The position numbers and the translations under genes were made by a program. Below are positions 56,540 to 64,000 of a stretch of 64,000 nt of DNA, one piece after another (the first letter of the stretch is position 1; the number at the start of each line of letters is the position of its first letter). This stretch comes from Guptibacillus algicola (GTDB lineage: Bacteria; Bacillota; Bacilli; Bacillales; Guptibacillaceae). The notes under the pieces were generated by a model that saw only the letters and a program-made list of their open reading frames with translations, did no database searches and was not told the origin of the DNA. Where the stretch lies: contig NZ_JAIVAF010000001.1 in NCBI RefSeq assembly GCF_020171805.1, positions 434,001 to 498,000 on the forward strand. Direction: 5' to 3'.

Positions 56540-56643
56540 GGAATAAAAACTCCTCTCTAAGCCACCAGCAATAACGTATGTAGGTTAAAATGCCATAATA
56601 CTACATATTATACCGAAATATAGATTTTTCTGTCAATTATTGT

Positions 56644-56910
56644 TCAATTTTGTAGGTTTTCTTCTTCAACCCAACCTGTCCCTTTGTAGGCATGAATCGT
56701 CAACCAATTCATATATTCATTCGGTGATAATCTCATGATGTCATTTACAAGCTGGTGCAGCTTGATCTCTTCATTATCATTGTTTCGTTCTAAACGAGCA
56801 AGGAGACAACTCCAGATCTCATCAACAGTAGCCCTATCATAGCCCAACAGGTGAAACTCGTCTCGCTTGCTTTCAAGTGCAGGATATACCTCGTTCTTCC
56901 AGTCTTCCAT
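56644..56910 (-). CDS. comN: Post-transcriptional regulator ComN
   Basis: The 88-residue protein begins EDWKNEVYPALESKRDEF and ends with HAYKGTGWVEEE, the ComN (YrzD) pattern. In B. subtilis ComN stabilises comE mRNA for competence and localises with DivIVA. It lies between the DedA-like export protein and secD, the usual place. It is short but the match is good. Confidence 0.85.
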   Translation of the reverse strand: MEDWKNEVYPALESKRDEFHLLGYDRATVDEIWSCLLARLERNNDNEEIKLHQLVNDIMRLSPNEYMNWLTIHAYKGTGWVEEENLQN

Positions 56911-56928
56911 CCTTTGTCTCCTCTCCTT

Positions 56929-57414
56929 CTAAAAGATTGAATAAATGGCCGCGCCCACTCCAAGGCCAGCAATCACTACTCCCGTTAAAATCGATAGAAA
57001 AGCATATTTAAACCGTATCGCAAATAGCGATGCGGCTACACAAGCACTATAAGCGCCTGTTGTTGGTAACGGTACGGCCGTAAATAAGATAAGTCCGATC
57101 GCTCCATACTTTTCAACATTTTTACTTTTATTTAGCGTACGTTGATACAACCATTCATAAAATCGGTTATACCATCCGAACCTCATCATCCAATTACTTA
57201 GCGGTTTGAACAATAAGAGCAGTGGAATGATTGGCAGTGCATTTCCAATCAAACTCAGTAAAAACGCTTCCCAGAAAGGAATATCAAACGTAAACGCCAG
57301 TGGTAATCCACCTCTGAGTTCTAGAATTGGAAGAGCAGAAACCACTACCACGATTGCTTCCTGAGGAAGGAAGTCCAGGTTCTCCACTACAAACTGTTTA
57401 ATTTCGTCTTTCAT
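56929..57414 (-). CDS. Small multidrug export family membrane protein
   Basis: The 161-residue protein has four membrane helices and the conserved stretches ALPILELRGGLPLAF and FTAVPLPTTGAYSACVAASL, of the COG2426 small multidrug export family. The role in drug export was proposed by similarity and is not proven. It ends 19 bases before comN. Confidence 0.85.
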   Translation of the reverse strand: MKDEIKQFVVENLDFLPQEAIVVVVSALPILELRGGLPLAFTFDIPFWEAFLLSLIGNALPIIPLLLLFKPLSNWMMRFGWYNRFYEWLYQRTLNKSKNVEKYGAIGLILFTAVPLPTTGAYSACVAASLFAIRFKYAFLSILTGVVIAGLGVGAAIYSIF

Positions 57415-57535
57415 TAAAACACTCCCATATGCCTGTCATGCTTTGTCCCCTACTAAGCATATACATAGTGATAAAAAATATCTAGACTTTTCTATAATTT
57501 CGCAAGGCTACTAAGCATGGAAAGTAGGTTTACTT

Positions 57536-59089
57536 ATGACGAAGCAAACCTTTTTGAGAGGCACTCTTTTACTTATATTTGCTGGGTTAATCACTAAAAT
57601 TCTTGGATTCATCAATCGAATCGTTATGTACAGGGTTATGGGTAGTGAAGGAGTAGGATTATACATGATGGCGGTTCCTACTTTGATCCTTACCATAACT
57701 CTTACGAGGCTTGGACTTCCTGTCGCAATCTCCAAAATGGTTGCAGAAGCAGATGCGGAGGGTGACAGACAAAAAATCAAGCGAATCCTGATCGTATCCT
57801 TATCCATAACAGCCGTATTAAGTATTGTATTCACTTCGATCATGGTAATGGCCGCACCCGTTCTATCAAATGTTTTCTTCACAGATCATCGTACGTTTTA
57901 TCCGTTGATCGCTATCGCACCAGTCGTATCCATCGTTGCGATGTCATCTGTTCTCAGGGGTTATTTTCAAGGATTACAAAATATGCGTCCTTCAGCTTAT
58001 TCGCAAGTAATCGAACAAATCGTTCGAATTTGTTTAGTTGCAATCTTAACTGGTGCTTTCTTGCCGTACGGCGTTGAATTTGCTGCAGCAGGCGCTATGA
58101 TTTCAGTCGTGTTAGGAGAACTAGCTTCGCTCATCTATATGTTTTCTATGTTTAAGATGAAAAAAAGGATTAAAATAAGAAGCGACTTTTTTTCTTACTT
58201 AAGAGGCGGGAGGAAAACCTTTAAAGATTTAATGGGCATATCTCTTCCAACAACAGGGAGTCAGCTGATCGGATCGCTATCCTATTTCTTCGAACCGATT
58301 ATCGTAGTTCGAAGTCTTGCGATAGCAGGCATTGCAGCTACAATCGCCACACAACAGTACGGAAACTTAGCAGGACTTGCGATTCCACTACTCTTTCTTC
58401 CAACTTTCATAACCTTCTCTCTACAAGTATCACTCGTACCGGCAATCAGTGAGGCATATGCTCAAAAACAATTTAAACAGATTCAACACCGCTTAAGTCA
58501 GGCAATCCGTCTCTCTATGGTGGCGGGTGGGATATCGGTCGTTGTGATGTATGTCTTTGCAAAACCACTCCTTGAGATCATGTATAACGCACCTCATGTA
58601 GCGGTCTATGTTCAAGTGATGGCTCCCTTTTTCTTCTTCTTTTATTTTCAAGGACCTCTTGCCGCGGCTCTTCAAGCACTTGATCTAGCAAAAGCAGCTA
58701 TGATCAACAGCTTTATCGGTGCTGCAGTCAAACTAGCAGCTATTTTCTTCCTAGCATCACGTCCTGAGCTTGGCATCATGGGTGCCGCGCTTGCAATCGT
58801 AATCGGAATACTACTCGTCACACTTCTTCATTTTGCTACGCTTGTGAAAGCGATTGGATTTTCAATCGTTGTCGGCGATATTCTGAAAGGTGTTGCTAGT
58901 ATCATTCTTGCTTCATACGCAGGCCATATTTTTTATAAGATGATGATCGACGCACCTTCAGACATACCTGGATCAATCCTTGCCATCTCGTGCACTTCAA
59001 TCGTTTATGTACTCTTATTATTACTACTAGGTCTAGTCAATCGAAATGACCTAAGACGCCTTCCTATTATCGGGAAATTTGTTCACTAG
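57536..59089 (+). CDS. spoVB: Stage V sporulation protein B (lipid-linked oligosaccharide flippase)
   Basis: The 517-residue membrane protein has 14 helices of the MOP/MATE superfamily (polysaccharide transport branch). It is expected to move a lipid-linked precursor for cortex peptidoglycan across the membrane during sporulation. Markers are FAGLITKILGFINRIVMYR and RLGLPVAISKMVAEAD near the start. The ATG at 57536 is chosen from the match to SpoVB, and the length is the same. It is transcribed opposite to the surrounding genes. Confidence 0.93.
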   Translation: MTKQTFLRGTLLLIFAGLITKILGFINRIVMYRVMGSEGVGLYMMAVPTLILTITLTRLGLPVAISKMVAEADAEGDRQKIKRILIVSLSITAVLSIVFTSIMVMAAPVLSNVFFTDHRTFYPLIAIAPVVSIVAMSSVLRGYFQGLQNMRPSAYSQVIEQIVRICLVAILTGAFLPYGVEFAAAGAMISVVLGELASLIYMFSMFKMKKRIKIRSDFFSYLRGGRKTFKDLMGISLPTTGSQLIGSLSYFFEPIIVVRSLAIAGIAATIATQQYGNLAGLAIPLLFLPTFITFSLQVSLVPAISEAYAQKQFKQIQHRLSQAIRLSMVAGGISVVVMYVFAKPLLEIMYNAPHVAVYVQVMAPFFFFFYFQGPLAAALQALDLAKAAMINSFIGAAVKLAAIFFLASRPELGIMGAALAIVIGILLVTLLHFATLVKAIGFSIVVGDILKGVASIILASYAGHIFYKMMIDAPSDIPGSILAISCTSIVYVLLLLLLGLVNRNDLRRLPIIGKFVH

Positions 59090-59122
59090 CCACCACACCT
59101 TAAATCTTATCAAATCATGAAA

Positions 59123-59152
59123 TGAAAAAGTAACCTCTTGGGTTACTTTTTC
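59123..59152. terminator. Bidirectional terminator between spoVB and the DUF421 gene
   Basis: AAAAAGTAACC and GGTTACTTTTT pair around TCTTG, with T-run on both strands. Confidence 0.85.
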
Positions 59153-59814
59153 TCATTTTTCAAATCGATAAAGAAGTTCCCATTCTTATGAAGCGAGCAA
59201 AAAGAAATATCCTTTAAGTTCCTCTGACCAACCTTCCTTAATTCTTGACGAAGCCATAGCTCCGTTTTACCAATCCGATCCAAGTGCTCTCCTTGAATCT
59301 TTCCATCCAGTATAAGCGGTAACGGAAGGAGGGAGACAGCGTCATTTCCTTCACTTTCATCCTGCTCATCTTTCTTAATGACAGATAACTTACCTGTAGG
59401 CTCTAAAATCGCAAATTCAACATCTGAAACGGAATTGATATTGTTTTCTCTTAGCTGGACAAGTAAATCATCAAAATTATATCGCTGCTTTTTCATTTCG
59501 TATTCATCAATCTTACCTTTCTCAATCAATACCGTTGGTTTTCCGTCTACAATTTCTCTTATCTTCTCACTCTTTAAAGAAATAAGCGCCATGATCAATT
59601 GTATAATGACGAGCACGCTTATCGGGATGATTGTACTAATCATTGGGGTACTCGGGTCTTCAATCGACATTACAGCCAATTCGGCGATCATAATGGAGAT
59701 AACAAAATCCAGAACACTCAGCTGACCGATTTCCCGTTTACCCATAATCCTAAAAACGAGTATGATCACGAAATACAAAACCAGTGTTCTAAGAATCATC
59801 GTTGAATACTCCAT
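59143..59814 (-). CDS. yrbG: DUF421 family membrane protein YrbG
   Basis: The 223-residue protein has three N-terminal membrane helices, the marker RIMGKREIGQLSVLDFVISI, and a soluble C-terminal domain with RYNFDDLLVQLRENNI. The family is abundant in Bacillus, and some members affect spore or envelope properties, but biochemical function is unknown. It converges with spoVB as yrbG does in B. subtilis. Confidence 0.9.
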   Translation of the reverse strand: MEYSTMILRTLVLYFVIILVFRIMGKREIGQLSVLDFVISIMIAELAVMSIEDPSTPMISTIIPISVLVIIQLIMALISLKSEKIREIVDGKPTVLIEKGKIDEYEMKKQRYNFDDLLVQLRENNINSVSDVEFAILEPTGKLSVIKKDEQDESEGNDAVSLLPLPLILDGKIQGEHLDRIGKTELWLRQELRKVGQRNLKDISFCSLHKNGNFFIDLKNEKK

Positions 59815-59896
59815 TCACGATCGCCTCCCTTCTAATTCTTCTTATGCTTAGTGTGACCCGTCGATAGAGAAGGCATAAAGGAAGGTAATGGAAACA

Positions 59897-59926
59897 AAAA
59901 AACTCCCCTTTAATAAAAGGGAAGCA
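59897..59926 (-). terminator. Terminator of the ArsB/NhaD-type transporter gene
   Basis: CCCTTTTATT and AAAGGGG pair, followed by AGTTTTTTTG on the minus strand. Confidence 0.7.
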
Positions 59927-61199
59927 AGTACCTAAAATAAATATAGATCGTGGAAATAAGTAGCGAAATGATTACAACAGGTAGGCCGATTAATAAAAAG
60001 TGGATAAACCTAATTTCATGGTTTTCTTTCATGGCAAGTCCCGCAACTACTACATTCGCTGATGCTCCAATCAAGGTACCGTTTCCTCCTAGACAAGAGC
60101 CTAATGCAAGCGACCACCAGAGAGGATCTAAATTCGTCATTCCATAGCCAGAAAACTCCGTAATAACTGGAATCATCGCTGCGACAAATGGGATATTATC
60201 GAGAAATGCTGATAGTATGCCTGAGCCCCACAATATGATGATTGATGTTTTCGGCATGTCACCTTCCGTATATAGCAAGATTGCTCTAGCGATTTCATCA
60301 ATGATGCCCACTTCCTCTAAACCACCAATCAGAATGAACAACCCTATAAAAAAAAACAGCGTGACCCATTCGATTGAGGAGAAGACCTCCTCTACTTTAT
60401 GTTCATGTTGAGTGATAAGCAGTAAAAGAACTGCGCCAGCCATCGCTATATTTGTAATGTCTGTATGAAGAAGAGGATGTAGCAAAAATCCGATAATCGT
60501 CATAATCAACACAATACACGACTTAAAAAGTAATGGTCCTTTCTTCAAATAATCTTCTGCATTCATCTTCATCAATGTCTCACGATGTGCATCATCTACG
60601 ACAAGACTCTTCTTGTAGAATAGCAAAAGCCCTGTAATGATTACTGCATAAATGACCCCAACAATTGGAGCGAGGTTAAAAAGAAAGTCATTGAAATCAA
60701 GATGCTTTACAGCCTGCCCAATCATGATATTTGGAGGGTCACCTATCAACGTTGCGGTCCCTCCGATATTTGAGGAAAGAATGACCGTTATTAAAAAAGG
60801 CATACTTGCAACTTTTAAAATTCTCGTCAACGTTAGAATAATAGGAACGAGAAGTAGTACTGTCGTTACATTATCGAGTAGCGCTGAACCTACTGCAGTT
60901 AAACAGCCTACAGCTGCCAGAAGAGGTAATGGGTGCCCTTTTACTTTTTGAGCCATTTGTATCGCGATGTATTCAAAAATCCCATTCTGACTAGTAATCG
61001 AAACAAGAACCATCATCGAAAACAAAAGGGCGATCGTATTCCAATCTATATGCTTCACAAATGCTTCATCAGCCGTTGAAATCCCTGCTAGGAGCATCAA
61101 CAAACCGCCACCGCAGGCAACAAGGGCTCTATTTATTTTCTCGGTAATAATTCCTATATAAGCAAGAACAAAGATAATTAGCGCAATACTCATTTCCAA
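59910..61199 (-). CDS. ArsB/NhaD family transporter
   Basis: The 429-residue protein has about 11 membrane helices and the ion-transporter superfamily signatures NVTTVLLLVPI, LIGDPPNIMIGQAVK and SAFLDNIPFVAAMIPV. Its repeated hairpins are complete. Members include NhaD Na+/H+ antiporters and arsenite exporters; no ars operon is adjacent, so a sodium or anion transporter is more likely. A second Na+ transporter would fit the Mrp operon nearby. Confidence 0.85.
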   Translation of the reverse strand: MEMSIALIIFVLAYIGIITEKINRALVACGGGLLMLLAGISTADEAFVKHIDWNTIALLFSMMVLVSITSQNGIFEYIAIQMAQKVKGHPLPLLAAVGCLTAVGSALLDNVTTVLLLVPIILTLTRILKVASMPFLITVILSSNIGGTATLIGDPPNIMIGQAVKHLDFNDFLFNLAPIVGVIYAVIITGLLLFYKKSLVVDDAHRETLMKMNAEDYLKKGPLLFKSCIVLIMTIIGFLLHPLLHTDITNIAMAGAVLLLLITQHEHKVEEVFSSIEWVTLFFFIGLFILIGGLEEVGIIDEIARAILLYTEGDMPKTSIIILWGSGILSAFLDNIPFVAAMIPVITEFSGYGMTNLDPLWWSLALGSCLGGNGTLIGASANVVVAGLAMKENHEIRFIHFLLIGLPVVIISLLISTIYIYFRYLLPFY

Positions 61200-61327
61200 T
61201 CCCTGCTGCCCCTTTCCTAGCTACTTTCTATAATCGTATGACGGGCTGTCCTAAATCATGATTGACTTCTAAATGAAGAGCGTGTGAATAGAATGTACAA
61301 ACCATTCATATAAAAAGGGGGATTATC

Positions 61328-61714
61328 ATGAGGTCAAAACATGCACTCTCTGCTATGGGGTCAGGTATGATTACTATCGTAACGATTGTCCTCGCTACGA
61401 GCGTATTACTTTCTCTAATTCTTCGTTTTACTTCTGTGTCTCAAAATGGAATTGCTCCTGTCGTCATTACAGCAACAGTGATCGCGTTTTTTATCGGTGG
61501 ATTCATATCTGGAGGAAAAGGCGGAGAGCGAGGTTGGATGCTCGGCTTAGGAACAGCTGTGATGTACATGTTGCTCTTATTCCTTATTCAGTATTTAGGT
61601 TATCGTTCTACAATGGACACAGAACAAATGATATTTCATGCTGGGTACCTCGGTGTTTGCACACTCGGAGGCATCATCGGAGTGAACGTTCGAGGCGGCA
61701 GTCGAACACAATAA
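61328..61714 (+). CDS. yrzE: TIGR04086-family membrane protein YrzE
   Basis: The 128-residue protein has four membrane helices and Gly-rich connectors, for example FFIGGFISGGKGGERGWMLGLG. It has the composition and position, beside yajC, of YrzE, a membrane protein of unknown function. The ATG at 61328 follows AAAAGGGGG. A terminator follows it. Confidence 0.82.
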   Translation: MRSKHALSAMGSGMITIVTIVLATSVLLSLILRFTSVSQNGIAPVVITATVIAFFIGGFISGGKGGERGWMLGLGTAVMYMLLLFLIQYLGYRSTMDTEQMIFHAGYLGVCTLGGIIGVNVRGGSRTQ

Positions 61715-61748
61715 AAAAATAGCGCCCTCGTAAGGGCGCTATTTTTGA
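61715..61748. terminator. Bidirectional terminator between yrzE and yajC
   Basis: AATAGCGCCCT and AGGGCGCTATT pair around CGTA, with A and T runs. Confidence 0.88.
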
Positions 61749-61753
61749 TGATA

Positions 61754-62017
61754 TTATTCAGTGATAGCCTCACGTACTGCTGCACGATCAAAAACCATCT
61801 TCGTTCCATCAGTAGTACGTACAGTAATCGTACCTTCATCCATCGCATCGATGATTCCATGCATACCACCGATCGTAATAACCTTTTGTCCTTTTTCAAG
61901 GCTCGCCTGCATCTCTCTAGTCTTCTTCTGACGCTTCTGTTGAGGACGAATCAAAAGGAAATAGAAAATCGCAAACATTAAAATAAGCGGAATTAAATTT
62001 GTTAATGTTGAACCCAA
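61754..62017 (-). CDS. yajC: Preprotein translocase subunit YajC
   Basis: The 87-residue protein has one membrane helix (LIPLILMFAIFYFLLIRPQQKR) and a cytoplasmic domain with LEKGQKVITIGGMHGIIDA. YajC associates with SecDF and the YidC machinery. It lies in the usual queA-tgt-yajC order, with secD/secF further downstream. Confidence 0.95.
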   Translation of the reverse strand: MGSTLTNLIPLILMFAIFYFLLIRPQQKRQKKTREMQASLEKGQKVITIGGMHGIIDAMDEGTITVRTTDGTKMVFDRAAVREAITE

Positions 62018-62056
62018 ATCATTTCACCCCTTTCTAGCAATGATCCTATCTATGGA

Positions 62057-64000
<1,944 letters not shown>

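Overview
The window is one continuous piece of a chromosome from a spore-forming, low-GC Gram-positive bacterium of the Bacillaceae. The evidence is a set of Bacillus-type sporulation genes (sda, an uninterrupted sigK, spoVB, pbpI, an rsfA-like gene, a YjcZ-type peptide, YrzI-type peptides), the CymR regulator, T-box leaders, a 6S RNA next to aspS, and a long block whose gene order follows the Bacillus subtilis queA-to-yrhC region. I cannot name the species. A marine or alkaliphilic relative such as Alkalihalobacillus or Pseudalkalibacillus would fit.

Positions 1-16500 are mosaic. They begin with the 5' part of yqeG and the sporulation checkpoint gene sda, which flank a cluster of DnaA boxes. 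Next come a lipoprotein gene and an Mrp-type Na+/H+ antiporter operon with subunits A, C, D, E, F and G; no mrpB lies between A and C. A YjcZ-type peptide, the radical-SAM protein YfkAB, a GDSL hydrolase, a small WYL-like protein, sigK, three poorly known genes, two structured intergenic repeats and nadE follow. An array of six very short genes (18-48 codons) with strong ribosome-binding sites lies at 13221-14085, with an attenuator-like pair of hairpins inside it. A two-gene MotA/MotB-like pair with a long coiled-coil tail, resembling Zorya ZorA and ZorB, occupies 14298-16525.

Positions 16574-64000 are mostly core genes on the minus strand. In transcription order they cover preQ1/queuosine tRNA modification and protein export (queA, tgt, yajC, secD, secF), spoVB, recJ-apt-relA-dtd, hisS-aspS behind a T-box, 6S RNA, rarA, cymR-yrvO-mnmA, yrrB-recD2, alaS behind a T-box, the yrzL-ruvX-yrzB and mltG-trmR-udk-greA-pbpI-yrrS groups, and the yrrT-mtnN-luxS-mccA-mccB methionine-to-cysteine recycling operon with yrhC. 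CymR, the usual regulator of such sulfur operons in Bacillus, is encoded about 18 kb away.

The departures from the B. subtilis layout deserve most attention: the absent mrpB, separate secD and secF genes, trmR without the adjacent yrrN/yrrO peptidase-like genes, luxS inside the recycling operon, no yrvM gene beside aspS, an intact sigK, and the micro-gene array next to the ZorAB-like pair. No CRISPR array, rRNA, tRNA, prophage or transposase was seen.
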